NCBI GenBank assembly: GCA_044870245.1
Contig: JBIOYR010000124.1
Coordinates: forward strand, 17,064-81,063
Length of the DNA stretch: 64,000 nt
Direction: 5' to 3'
From: DATAFF01 sp044870245
Lineage (GTDB): Bacteria; Pseudomonadota; Alphaproteobacteria; Rhizobiales; Aestuariivirgaceae
Made by a program: the position numbers and the translations under genes. The notes under the pieces were generated by a model. The model was not told the origin of the DNA, made no database searches, and saw nothing but the letters and a program-made list of their open reading frames with translations. Shown here piece after piece: positions 35,148-43,391 of the stretch (position 1 is its first letter; each line of letters starts with the position of its first letter).

Positions 35148-36250
35148 TCGTCAATCCGATCGCCGGAATGGGGGGCACTGTCGGCCTCAAAGGCACTGAT
35201 GGACCGGAGATCCTGGCCGAGGCGCGCCGCCGCGGCGCCGAGCCTCTGGCGCAGCAGCGGACGGTGCGTGCACTGACCAGCCTGTCGCGGCATCGCCATC
35301 ATTGCGAGCTCCTCGCTGCTGCCGGCGAAATGGGGGAGGATGCAGCACTGAGCCTGGGCTTTCTTCCGGAGGTGGTCGGCACCCCTGAAACCAACACCGC
35401 TCCGCAGCACACCCGCAAGGCGGCCCGCGCCATGATCGAGCGCAATTGTGCGCTGATCCTGTTCGCCGGCGGCGACGGCACGGCGCGCGACGTCCATGAA
35501 GGCGCAGGTGGTGGCATGCCTCTCCTCGGCATCCCGACCGGCGTCAAGATGCACTCGGCAGTGTTCGCCGTCAGTCCCGAGGCGGCCGGCGTGCTCACGG
35601 CGCTGTTCGTCGAGGACGGGGACAATCGCATCGGCTTCCGCAGCTGCGAGATCATGGATATCGACGAGACCGCGGTCCGCCAGGGCCGCCCCGCCGCCAG
35701 GCTGCATGGCTATGCGCCCGTTCCCTATGAGCGCAACCTCCTTCAGCACGCCAAGCTTCGCGCACCACCCGAGGATGATGCCGCCATCGATGCCGCGGCC
35801 TGCGAGATCGCCGGCGCGATGCGGCCCGGCATGGCCTATGTGGTCGGACCCGGTCGCAGCGCCAAGCGCGTGCTGGCGGCACTCGGCCTCGAGGGATCGC
35901 TGCTCGGCGTCGATTTGGTGATCGGCCGCAAGCTCGCCGGCACCGATCTCGGCGAGGCCGATCTGCTGCGCCTTTGCGCCGGGCTGGAGCTCGGCATCAT
36001 TGTCGGGGTGACCGGCGGGCAGGGGTTCATTTTCGGCCGCGGCAACCAGCCGATCAGCCCCGGCATCATCCGCCGGGCCGGGCGCGACGGGCTGATCGTT
36101 CTCGCGGGTGCGCGCAAGCTTGCCTGCCTTGAAACCCGCCGGCTGCTGCTCGATACCGGGGACCCGCGCCTCGATGCGGCGCTTCAGGGCTATATGCAGA
36201 TCGTCACCGGTCCCGGCGAGCGGGCGGTCATGCGGGTTTCGGCCAGCTAG
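35114..36250 (+). CDS. AcoX/NAD-kinase-like protein
   Basis: The product of about 378 residues opens ARIGLIVNPIAGMGGTVGL and carries the diacylglycerol/NAD-kinase motif FAGGDGTARDV near residue 115, then LLGIPTGVKMHSAVFAVSP. Length and layout fit the ATP-NAD kinase-like group that includes AcoX, often found next to catabolic dehydrogenases and of unproven activity. The ATG at 35114 overlaps the AKR-Rid gene by 34 nt; earlier in-frame starts would overlap more. It closes the four-gene GcvP-like operon; a gap with operators follows before the ABC importer. Confidence 0.8.
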   Translation: MRGDRRARIGLIVNPIAGMGGTVGLKGTDGPEILAEARRRGAEPLAQQRTVRALTSLSRHRHHCELLAAAGEMGEDAALSLGFLPEVVGTPETNTAPQHTRKAARAMIERNCALILFAGGDGTARDVHEGAGGGMPLLGIPTGVKMHSAVFAVSPEAAGVLTALFVEDGDNRIGFRSCEIMDIDETAVRQGRPAARLHGYAPVPYERNLLQHAKLRAPPEDDAAIDAAACEIAGAMRPGMAYVVGPGRSAKRVLAALGLEGSLLGVDLVIGRKLAGTDLGEADLLRLCAGLELGIIVGVTGGQGFIFGRGNQPISPGIIRRAGRDGLIVLAGARKLACLETRRLLLDTGDPRLDAALQGYMQIVTGPGERAVMRVSAS

Positions 36251-36257
36251 AAGCGGT

Positions 36258-36278
36258 TTGTATACAACGAGTATACCG
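36258..36278 (+). promoter_or_regulatory. Tandem palindromic operator upstream of the ABC importer
   Basis: A perfect palindrome TTGTATACAA (36258-36267) contains GTATAC at 36260-36265, and a second GTATAC lies at 36271-36276, 11 bp further on, about one helical turn. GTATAC-centred palindromes are typical of GntR/FCD operators. The site lies 58 bp upstream of the importer start at 36336, and a similar tandem pair lies in the 41193-41294 promoter region. The regulator at 39252-40016 is the likely binder; that link is inference. Confidence 0.65.
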
Positions 36279-36335
36279 TTGACGCCCCGCCGATCCTCAT
36301 CCAACATCCGGATAAAAAGATAGGGAGAGAGCTCG

Positions 36336-37154
36336 ATGAGTGTGAAATTCTCGCGCCGTGCCTTGGGTGCCCTGTCGCCGCTGATGGCAGCCGGTTTCTT
36401 CATCTCCTCCGCCAACGCCAAGAGCCTTGACGACATCATCAAGGCTGGCGTCCTGCGGATCGGCATCCACCCCAATTCGCCGCCCTTCAGCCAGCGCAGC
36501 GCCTCGGGCGATTTCGAGGGCTTTGATATTGCCATCGGCACCAAGATCGCCGAGGAGCTGAGGCTGAAGCCCGAATGGGTGCCGACCGAGACGGCGCAGC
36601 GCGTACCGTTTCTCGTCGCCGACACGATCGACATGTCGCTCGGCGGGCTGACGCGCAATTCCGAGCGCGCCAAGGTGATCGAGTACACCGTGCCGCTGCA
36701 TACCGAGGTCATGGGCGTGCTGACCACCGACAAGAACCCGGTTGGCAAATGGCAGGAGCTCAATGACGAGAAGTTCACCCTCGTCGACGTTCGCAGCGCC
36801 TGGACCATCGATTGGGCCAAGGAGAATCTCCCCAAGGCCAAGATGGAGATCGTCGACTCCAGCGCCGATGCCGTGCGGGCGATTGCTCAGGGCCGCGCCA
36901 ATGCCCTGGTCGAGATGCTCGACTTCTTCACCGCCTTCACCAAGAACCACAGCGACGTGAAATGGGTGGTGCTCGACGAGAAGATCGATGTGGGTTGGGA
37001 TTGCATCGGCGTGCAGAAGGGCAACTATGCGCTTCGCGACGTGCTCAACATCACGCTCTACAAGCTGCAGTCCTCGGGCTTCGTCGATGAGCAGTGGCGC
37101 AAGGCCTTCGGCTCCGATCCGCTGATGAAGGTGCCGGCACAGCCCTATTTCTGA
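36336..37154 (+). CDS. ABC transporter substrate-binding protein, polar amino acid (family 3) type
   Basis: The 272-residue protein has an N-terminal signal (FSRRALGALSPLMAAGFFIS, with a twin-Arg start) and a family 3 solute-binding fold: IIKAGVLRIGIHPNSPPFSQ, GFDIAIGTKIAEELRLKPEW, and VDSSADAVRAIAQGRANALV. Such proteins bind amino acids, opines or related compounds in the periplasm. The GGGAG-type SD is clear (gggagagagctcg before the ATG). It is followed by two permease genes and an ATPase gene in the same operon. Ligand unknown. Confidence 0.92.
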   Translation: MSVKFSRRALGALSPLMAAGFFISSANAKSLDDIIKAGVLRIGIHPNSPPFSQRSASGDFEGFDIAIGTKIAEELRLKPEWVPTETAQRVPFLVADTIDMSLGGLTRNSERAKVIEYTVPLHTEVMGVLTTDKNPVGKWQELNDEKFTLVDVRSAWTIDWAKENLPKAKMEIVDSSADAVRAIAQGRANALVEMLDFFTAFTKNHSDVKWVVLDEKIDVGWDCIGVQKGNYALRDVLNITLYKLQSSGFVDEQWRKAFGSDPLMKVPAQPYF

Positions 37155-37173
37155 TCCATAACCCGCCGCGGGC

Positions 37174-37848
37174 ATGAACTACACTTTTCAGTTCGGGGTG
37201 GTATTTGCCCGCTTGCCGGAGCTCTGGCACGGCGCGCTCCTGTCGCTCGAGATCGGCGTTCTCAGCTTTTGGGGCGGCGCCTTGCTGGGGCTGCTCCTCG
37301 CCGCCTTCAAGGTCTATGGCCTCGGAGCCGTGCGATGGCTGGCCAACAGCTTCATCATCTTCTTCACCAACACGCCGGCGGTGATCCAGATCTATTTCCT
37401 CTATTACGGGCTGCCCGAGCTCGGCGTGCTGTGGTCGAACGTCACCTGCGTCATCGTCGGGCTCACCCTCAACACCGGCGCCTATCTTGCCGAGATCATG
37501 CGCGCCGGCTTCATTTCGGTGCACCGCACCGAGCTGGAAGCCGCCGAGACTCTCGGCTTTGCCCGCTGGCAGCAGATCCGCCACGTGATCCTGCCCCATA
37601 TTGCCAAGGTCATCTACCCGGCGCTCGCCAACTATTTCGTGGTGCTCATGCTCGGCACGTCCATGGCGAGCATCTTCGGCGTCAACGAGCTGACCGGCCA
37701 GGCCTATAACATCGCGTCGGACAATTATCGCCACATCGAGATGTTCACGGTCGTTGCCGGCATCTACATCGTCCTCACCTTCATCGCCTCCCTGTCGCTC
37801 GCCTTGTTCGGCCGCTGGGCATTCCGGGTCCGCGCGAGGATCTTTTGA
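37174..37848 (+). CDS. Amino acid ABC transporter permease
   Basis: The 224-residue membrane protein shows the HisM/HisQ-type pattern: HGALLSLEIGVLSFWGGALL, then FTNTPAVIQIYFLYYGLPEL, the EAA loop ELEAAETLGFARWQQIRHVI near residues 125-145 and about five membrane helices. It forms the translocation pore together with the second permease. Its stop overlaps the next start by one base (TGATG). Confidence 0.92.
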   Translation: MNYTFQFGVVFARLPELWHGALLSLEIGVLSFWGGALLGLLLAAFKVYGLGAVRWLANSFIIFFTNTPAVIQIYFLYYGLPELGVLWSNVTCVIVGLTLNTGAYLAEIMRAGFISVHRTELEAAETLGFARWQQIRHVILPHIAKVIYPALANYFVVLMLGTSMASIFGVNELTGQAYNIASDNYRHIEMFTVVAGIYIVLTFIASLSLALFGRWAFRVRARIF

Positions 37849-38555
37849 TGGACCGGGTGATCGAGCAGCTGCCACGCTTCCTCAGTCCACTGAATTTGTG
37901 GTTTCTTGCCGAAGCCATGGGGATGACGCTGGCACTGACTTTCTTCGGCTGCGGCCTCGGCTTTCTCCTCGCCTTCATCGTCGTCTATATGCGCCTGTCT
38001 CCCGGCTGGTTGGGATTGCCCTGGCGCCTCCTGGCGATCCTCTTCGTCGAGACCTTCAGGCGCATTCCCTTTCTCGTCATCACCTATCTGGTCCTGTTCT
38101 TCATCGCCGCCTTCGTGAAGGGAGCCTCCCTCGTGGTGGTCGCGCTGACCGCCATCTCGATCTACTCCACCGCTTACGCATCGGAGATCATTCGCGGCGG
38201 CTTCGAATCTGTTCCGCACCAGCAGATCGAGGCCGCGACCGTCATGAATTTCAGCCGCTGGCAGACCCTGACCAAGGTGATCGTGCCGCAGTCATGGCCG
38301 GTCATCCTGCCGCCGGCGGTGGTCTTCATGGTGGCCTTCGTCAAGGACACCTCGCTCGTCTCGCAGATCGGCGTGTTCGAGCTCACCTTCCGCGGCAAGG
38401 AGCTGAACAACCAGGGCTTCTCCGGTCTGCTTGTGTTCGGGACGGTTGCCCTGCTTTACTTCGTCATGTCCTATCCTCTCAGCCGCTTTGGCGTCTGGCT
38501 GGAGCACCGTCTTGCCGCACCTCGACATCAGAAATCTGAGCGCGAACTACGGTAG
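37848..38555 (+). CDS. Amino acid ABC transporter permease
   Basis: The product of about 235 residues has the same family pattern: LWFLAEAMGMTLALTFFGCG, FRRIPFLVITYLVLFFIAAF and the EAA loop QIEAATVMNFSRWQTLTKVI, with about five helices. The ATG at 37848 is coupled to the upstream stop by TGATG; the ATPase gene starts 44 nt before its stop. Its degenerate EAA loop (MNFSRW instead of LGFSRW) is a minor oddity. Confidence 0.92.
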   Translation: MDRVIEQLPRFLSPLNLWFLAEAMGMTLALTFFGCGLGFLLAFIVVYMRLSPGWLGLPWRLLAILFVETFRRIPFLVITYLVLFFIAAFVKGASLVVVALTAISIYSTAYASEIIRGGFESVPHQQIEAATVMNFSRWQTLTKVIVPQSWPVILPPAVVFMVAFVKDTSLVSQIGVFELTFRGKELNNQGFSGLLVFGTVALLYFVMSYPLSRFGVWLEHRLAAPRHQKSERELR

Positions 38556-39255
38556 GGGGCCGGTTCTGTCCGGCATCTCCCTGGCGGTCGAGCGCGGCGA
38601 GGTGGTCTCGATCGTCGGCCCTTCGGGCTCCGGCAAATCGACGCTTCTGCGGGTTCTGGTCGGGCTGACCTTGCCTGCTGGCGGCGAGGTCATTCTCGAT
38701 GGCGATGCGGTGAACTACGCCAACAAGGCAAGCCTCCGGCAGGCGCGCGATCGTATGGCCATCGTCTTCCAGCAGTACAATCTGTTCCAGAACATGGATG
38801 TGCTGCGCAACGTCACCATCGCCCCGGTCGAGATCAGGCGCCGCCCGCGATCCGAGGTCGAGACCGCCGCCGTGCGGATCCTCGAGCGGATGGGGCTTGG
38901 CGACAAGCTCAAGGCCTATCCCGATCAGCTTTCGGGTGGTCAGCAGCAGCGCGTGGCGATCGCCCGTGCGCTTGCGCTCAAGCCGGAGATCCTGCTGCTT
39001 GACGAGATCACTTCGGCGCTCGACCCGGAGCTCGTCAACGAGGTTCTCGACGCCATTCGCGGGCTGGCCGCCGAACGCATCACCCTCCTGATCGTCAGCC
39101 ATGAGATGAATTTCGTGCGCGAGGTCTCGTCGCGGATGGTGTTCATGGACAAGGGGCAGGTGGTCGAGATCGGCCCGCCGCGCGACATCATCGATCGCCC
39201 GCAGACCAACCGGGCGCGCGAGTTCTTCGGCAAGATTCTCAGACAGAGAACCTAG
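38512..39255 (+). CDS. Amino acid ABC transporter ATP-binding protein
   Basis: The product of about 247 residues has the Walker A GPSGSGKST, the Q loop FQQYNLFQNM, the signature LSGGQQQRVAIARALAL and Walker B ILLLDEITSALDPE with the H loop SHEMNFV. The start is TTG at 38512, preceded by GGAG; it overlaps the permease gene by 44 nt. The Leu-His opening (LPHLDIRNLSANYG) fits the family. Its stop overlaps the 3' end of the convergent GntR gene by 4 nt. It energises import of the ligand of the 36336 binding protein. Confidence 0.92.
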   Translation: MPHLDIRNLSANYGRGPVLSGISLAVERGEVVSIVGPSGSGKSTLLRVLVGLTLPAGGEVILDGDAVNYANKASLRQARDRMAIVFQQYNLFQNMDVLRNVTIAPVEIRRRPRSEVETAAVRILERMGLGDKLKAYPDQLSGGQQQRVAIARALALKPEILLLDEITSALDPELVNEVLDAIRGLAAERITLLIVSHEMNFVREVSSRMVFMDKGQVVEIGPPRDIIDRPQTNRAREFFGKILRQRT

Positions 39256-40016
39256 ACGACCCGCCGGACGGTTCGCTCTGCCACCTCCGCGAGATCGAGA
39301 TCGGCCGATGGCAGGTTCCCCAGCGCATGAACCACCTCCTCGATCAGGCCTTGCGCGTCGGCCTTGCCGGCCCGCTCCGCCGCATCCGCATCGCCTCGCT
39401 CGATCGCCCGGATCATCGCATGATGCTGGCTGAGCTTGGGAAGCGGCACCCGGTCGCCGAAGCTCGCCAGATAGAGCCGGAACACCCGCTGACCCTGATC
39501 GAGCAGAGTCTTCATCCAGCTCATGATGAATGGGTTTCCGGTCATGTCGGCAATGGCGGCGTGAAAATCGCGATTGAGCTGCACGATGCTCAGCACATCG
39601 ACCCGTTCATGGGCGCGCTCGAGCGCGCTCTCGATCTCCTTCAGGATTGCCACGCCCGCCTTCGTTTGGGTCTTGGACGCAAGCCGCGCCGACAGCCGGT
39701 AGAGCAGCTGCATGGCATCGAAATAGGCGGGGAGAGCGGAGAAATCCAGCTGCGAGACCATCGAGGTGCGATTGCGCGGCGTCTCCACCAGACCCTCCGC
39801 CGACAGCCGGATCAACGCCTCGCGCACCGGCGAGCGCGACAGATGATACTGCCGGCTCAACTCCGTTTCGTCGAGCAGGGTCCCTGGCTTGAGCTCGAGA
39901 TTGAGAATCTTCGTCTTGAGGCTTTCATAGACCGAGCTTGCCCCGGTGCCGCGCGGCCGGCGCCGCGGGTTTGTGCCTTTTCCTGTCCCTCTGCTCGTCG
40001 GCTTGTTCATGACCAT
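39252..40016 (-). CDS. GntR-family regulator, FCD (FadR-like) subgroup
   Basis: The 254-residue protein has a GntR winged helix at about residues 25-95 (VYESLKTKILNLELKPGTLL, then LSRSPVREALIRLSAEGLVE) and a C-terminal FCD ligand domain with the metal-binding pattern NRDFHAAIADMTGN and LSQHHAMIRAIERGDADAAE. FCD regulators usually sense carboxylic acids or amino acids and repress transport and catabolic genes. It lies downstream of the flavoprotein gene on the same strand (39-nt gap), so it is probably co-transcribed with it and autoregulated. Tandem GTATAC-type sites at 36258 and 41243 are likely targets. Confidence 0.92.
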   Translation of the reverse strand: MVMNKPTSRGTGKGTNPRRRPRGTGASSVYESLKTKILNLELKPGTLLDETELSRQYHLSRSPVREALIRLSAEGLVETPRNRTSMVSQLDFSALPAYFDAMQLLYRLSARLASKTQTKAGVAILKEIESALERAHERVDVLSIVQLNRDFHAAIADMTGNPFIMSWMKTLLDQGQRVFRLYLASFGDRVPLPKLSQHHAMIRAIERGDADAAERAGKADAQGLIEEVVHALGNLPSADLDLAEVAERTVRRVV

Positions 40017-40055
40017 CTCAGCGTAGGTGCAAGCTTCGACCTTGACAACACAGGG

Positions 40056-41192
40056 CTAGAGCAGGAGGGATGCGAAACCTGTCGGCGGTTTCCGCCCGAG
40101 GATCTGGTCGGCCATCAGCCGAGCTGCCGCCGGTCCGCCGGTGAAGCCGAGCCACGGCACGACGCACATGAAGAAACCGGGGATCTGGTGCGTCTCGCCG
40201 AGGATCGGTCGCCAGTCGGCCGTGCCATTGACCATGGCCGGCCAGGTGCGCAGCAGCTGAACGCCGGCGAGATCGGGAACCAGCCGCAGCGCCACCCGAA
40301 GATTGCCGGTCACCGATTTGGGATCGACCTGCAGCCGGCCGGTCGCCTCGTCGAGCCGTGCCGGCCAGCCGCCGCCGATCAGGAAGCTGCCATGGTGGCT
40401 CTGCTTCAAGGTGAGCCTGTCGCCGGCGGCATAGACGAGATGGTCGATCAGCGGGGCCACCGGCTCGGTGACATTGACCTGAATCGGGAACCCCTCGATG
40501 GCAAAGCCGAGACCGACCTGTTGAGCGACCTTTCCGGCTTCGGCTCCGGCGCAATTGACCACGCGCCGCGCCTCGATCCGACCGGCGTCGGTGATCGCGA
40601 CGAAGCCCGGTGGCGCGATCTCGAGCTTCACAAGCGCGGTGCGGCAGAGTATCCGCGCACCCAAGGCTCGGGCCTTCGCCGCCAGGGCGGGCGTCGCAAT
40701 GAGCGGATTGGCCTTTCCCTCGAGCGGGCAGAAGGCGGCACCGGCCACCTTGCGCGTGAGATAGGGCGCCATGCTTGCGAGCTCCTGGCGTCCGATCAGA
40801 TGGACATCGAGCCCCAAGGCGCGTTCGATCGCGTGCTTCCGGCGGATGTCGCCCATCTCGGCATCCGTCTCCGCCACCAGCAGCCCGCCGGGCGTCGAGA
40901 CTTCGAGATCGACGCCAAGCTCCTCGGGCAGCGATTTCCACAGCGCGATCGATTCGACGAGCAACGGAACCACCGGCGCGAACCGTCGCGCCCACCCCTC
41001 GCCCTCGAGGAGAAACGGCTCATGCGGAATCTGGGCGTGCAGGCTCCCGGCATTGGAGCCGGAGGCGAGACTGTTGATGTCATGCCGCTCGACAAGGGTG
41101 ACATCGGCGCCTTCCCGGCTGAGGAAATAGGCGGTCGCACACCCCGCCAACCCGCCACCCACAACCAGAATATCGGTTCGCAGAGCAGCCAT
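40056..41192 (-). CDS. FAD-dependent oxidoreductase, DadA/SoxB (HcnC-like) type
   Basis: The product of about 378 residues has an N-terminal FAD-binding motif (DILVVGGGLAGCATAYFLSR) and the DAO fold ending GETHQIPGFFMCVVPWLGFTGGP and AARLMADQILG. It resembles the small flavoprotein subunits of opine, D-hydroxyproline and D-amino acid dehydrogenases. The ATG at 41192 is followed by MAALRTDILVVGGG. A SoxA/HcnAB-like fused subunit is encoded at 45182-46915, so the two probably form a heteromeric dehydrogenase. It is divergent from the DapA-like gene across a region with tandem operator words. Confidence 0.88.
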   Translation of the reverse strand: MAALRTDILVVGGGLAGCATAYFLSREGADVTLVERHDINSLASGSNAGSLHAQIPHEPFLLEGEGWARRFAPVVPLLVESIALWKSLPEELGVDLEVSTPGGLLVAETDAEMGDIRRKHAIERALGLDVHLIGRQELASMAPYLTRKVAGAAFCPLEGKANPLIATPALAAKARALGARILCRTALVKLEIAPPGFVAITDAGRIEARRVVNCAGAEAGKVAQQVGLGFAIEGFPIQVNVTEPVAPLIDHLVYAAGDRLTLKQSHHGSFLIGGGWPARLDEATGRLQVDPKSVTGNLRVALRLVPDLAGVQLLRTWPAMVNGTADWRPILGETHQIPGFFMCVVPWLGFTGGPAAARLMADQILGRKPPTGFASLLL

Positions 41193-41242
41193 GCGGCCCC
41201 CGGTTCTCCACCTTTCCCGGCCCTTTTTGGAGTGATATTTTC

Positions 41243-41263
41243 TTGTAGGCAAGTTGCATACGA
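41243..41263. promoter_or_regulatory. Tandem operator-like words in the divergent flavoprotein/DapA promoter region
   Basis: TTGTAGGCAA (41243-41252) and TTGCATACGA (41254-41263) are two imperfect copies of TTGTATACAA with an 11-bp start-to-start distance, the same geometry as at 36258-36278. Each has two mismatches. They lie between the minus-strand flavoprotein-gntR operon and the plus-strand DapA-OYE operon, so one regulator could control both directions. Confidence 0.5.
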
Positions 41264-41294
41264 AAAGCGCGACCGTTCGCTCCGGAGACCGCCC

Positions 41295-42248
41295 ATGACC
41301 CAGCCGTTCCGCGGCAGTTTCGCCGTCAACATCACGCCCTTCACCGCGGATGGCAGCCGCATCGATCTCCCGGCCTGGCGGCGCTTCATCGATTGGCAGC
41401 TCGCCGAAGGTGTTCCGGGGCTGATCATCCTCGGGACGTCGGGCGAGTTCCTGACCATCGCCGACGACGAGCGCACCGCGTTCGTCGAGGCGACCATCCA
41501 GCATGTCGAAAGGCGCGTGCCCGTGCTGGTCGGCACCATGAATGCCTACACGCCGCATGCCGTGCGCTACAGCATCGAGGCCGAGAGGCTCGGTGCGGAC
41601 GGGCTGATGATCATTCCGCCCTATTACTACACTCCGACCGACGACGAGATCTTCGCCTACTACCGGGCGATCTGCGACAGGGTCGCGCTGCCGATCATGC
41701 TGTACAACAATCCCTTCACCTCGAATGTCGATATGTCGGCGAAGCTGGTGGCGCGGCTGACCCGCGCCTTCGAGCAGATTCGCTACATCAAGGAGGCGAG
41801 CCAGGACATGGCGCGCGTCTACGACATCATCGAGGAGACGCAAGGCGTCATGAACGTCTTTGCCGGCCAGCGCATCGTCGAATCCTACCTCTATGGCGCG
41901 GTCGGCTACGTCAATCCCTATGGCAACTACATTCCGCGCGCCTCGACGCGGATTTGCGAGCTCTGTGCCGCCGGTCGCTTCGAGGAGGCCAAGCGCATCG
42001 AGCGGTTGATCAATCGCATCTATGCCATCATCCAGGAGGGTCACCCGACCTACGGCCATCAATGCTACTCCAAGGCGCTGGCGGCGGCGCAGGGCTATCC
42101 GGTGGGCGATGTGCGGCCGCCGCTCACCACCTTCCGCGAGCTCGGCAGCGAGGGCGAGGCTAGGGTCGCCAAGGTCATGGAGGTCATTCGCGAGCTTGAC
42201 CGGGTGGTGGATGCGATCGACAAGCCTCGCATCGCCGCTGCGGAGTGA
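41295..42248 (+). CDS. DapA-family aldolase/lyase (dihydrodipicolinate synthase fold)
   Basis: The product of about 317 residues has the family core: GTSGEFLTI near residue 45, MLYNNPFTSN near residue 140 and RYIKEASQDMARVY with Schiff-base Lys166. The catabolic context argues against lysine synthesis; members in such clusters act as aldolases, dehydratases or deaminases, for example pyrroline-hydroxycarboxylate deaminase in hydroxyproline catabolism. The ATG at 41295 follows GGAGACCGCCC. Its stop overlaps the start of the OYE gene by 4 nt. Confidence 0.9.
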   Translation: MTQPFRGSFAVNITPFTADGSRIDLPAWRRFIDWQLAEGVPGLIILGTSGEFLTIADDERTAFVEATIQHVERRVPVLVGTMNAYTPHAVRYSIEAERLGADGLMIIPPYYYTPTDDEIFAYYRAICDRVALPIMLYNNPFTSNVDMSAKLVARLTRAFEQIRYIKEASQDMARVYDIIEETQGVMNVFAGQRIVESYLYGAVGYVNPYGNYIPRASTRICELCAAGRFEEAKRIERLINRIYAIIQEGHPTYGHQCYSKALAAAQGYPVGDVRPPLTTFRELGSEGEARVAKVMEVIRELDRVVDAIDKPRIAAAE

Positions 42249-43390
42249 CCGAGCGCTCCGTCAAACTGCCGATGCCGACTCCGCTTCTCTTCACGCCATT
42301 GCGCATTCGCGGTTGCGAATTGCGAAACCGCATCGTCGTGTCGCCCATGTGCCAGTACCAGGCCGTCGACGGCCATGTTCAGGACTGGCATTTCATCCAC
42401 CATGGACGGCTGGTGCTCGGCGGCCCGGCGGTGATTTTTGTGGAGGCCACCGGCGTGACGCGTCGCGGCCGCATCACCCATGGCTGCACCGGCATCTATG
42501 ACGATTCCCATATTGCCGGGTTGAAGCGGCTCGTCGACCTCCACCACGAATATGGCGCGGTCTCCGGCATCCAGCTTGCCCATGCCGGTCGGCGAGCCAG
42601 CGCCACCCGTCCCTGGGATGGCACACGGCCGCTCGAGGCAGCGGATGCCGAGGAGCCATGGCCGACGGTCGGCCCCAGCCCCTTGCCGGAGAAGGAGGGC
42701 TATCCGGTTCCGCACGCGCTTGCCGAGGACGAGATCGACGAGATCGTCGAAAGCTTCACCGCGGCGGCAGGGCGTGCCCTGGCTGCCGGTTTCGACATTG
42801 TCGAGGTGCATGGCGCCCATGGCTATCTGCTGCACTCGTTCTTCTCGCCGATCTCCAATCATCGCACCGATCGTTTCGGGGGCAGCCTCGAGAACCGGCT
42901 GCGCCTGCCACTGATGGTGACCTCGGCGGTCCGCCGGGTCTGGCCCGATGACAAGCCGCTGTTCTACCGCGTCTCCGCCGTCGACCTTGTCGAGGGCGGT
43001 GTCACCATCGAGGATACCGTCGCGCTCGCCCGCGAGCTCAAATCGATCGGGGTCGATGCAGTCGACTGCTCAACCGGCGGCATGGCCGGCTCGGTGACGC
43101 TGTCGAGCCGGCGGCTGAAGCCCGGTTTTCAGGTCCCCTATGCCGCAGCCGTCAAGCGCGGCGCGGACATTCGGACCGTGGCGGTCGGCGCCATACTCGA
43201 CGGTCCGCAGGCGGAGGACATTCTCCAATCCGGCGATGCCGATCTGATCGCCCTCGGCCGCGAGCTCCTGGCCGATCCCAACTGGCCGTTTCATGCCGCC
43301 GAAGCTCTGGCAATCGACAATCCCTATGCCGTGCTGCCGAAATATTACGGCTTCTATCTCGAGCGGCGTGCCGCGGTGCTCGATCGCTGA
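42245..43390 (+). CDS. NADH:flavin oxidoreductase / Old Yellow Enzyme (YqjM type)
   Basis: The 381-residue TIM-barrel flavoprotein has the YqjM-class marks: SPMCQYQAVDG with the active-site Cys, QLAHAGRRAS with the His/Arg cofactor contacts, and EVHGAHGYLLHSFFSPISNH followed by FGGSLENRLR. Family members reduce activated C=C bonds with NAD(P)H. There is no C-terminal Rossmann half, so it is not a dienoyl-CoA or dimethylglycine-type enzyme. The start is GTG at 42245 overlapping the DapA stop; ATG 42272 is an alternative. It probably reduces an unsaturated intermediate in the pathway. Confidence 0.93.
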   Translation: MTERSVKLPMPTPLLFTPLRIRGCELRNRIVVSPMCQYQAVDGHVQDWHFIHHGRLVLGGPAVIFVEATGVTRRGRITHGCTGIYDDSHIAGLKRLVDLHHEYGAVSGIQLAHAGRRASATRPWDGTRPLEAADAEEPWPTVGPSPLPEKEGYPVPHALAEDEIDEIVESFTAAAGRALAAGFDIVEVHGAHGYLLHSFFSPISNHRTDRFGGSLENRLRLPLMVTSAVRRVWPDDKPLFYRVSAVDLVEGGVTIEDTVALARELKSIGVDAVDCSTGGMAGSVTLSSRRLKPGFQVPYAAAVKRGADIRTVAVGAILDGPQAEDILQSGDADLIALGRELLADPNWPFHAAEALAIDNPYAVLPKYYGFYLERRAAVLDR

Positions 43391-43391
43391 T

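Noticed and set aside
39327..41294. Very long open frame on the plus strand running in frame into the DapA-like gene
   Set aside because: It is antisense to the GntR and flavoprotein genes, whose domain motifs are complete; in GC-rich DNA the mirrored codon phase stays open. Only the part from ATG 41295 has family motifs.
40056..42248. Standard trans-4-hydroxyproline catabolic operon
   Set aside because: A flavin dehydrogenase and a DapA-family gene fit, but no epimerase or semialdehyde dehydrogenase is present and the other genes do not belong to that pathway.
41295..42248. dapA for lysine biosynthesis
   Set aside because: The gene lies in a regulated catabolic island coupled to an OYE gene, so a catabolic lyase is more likely.
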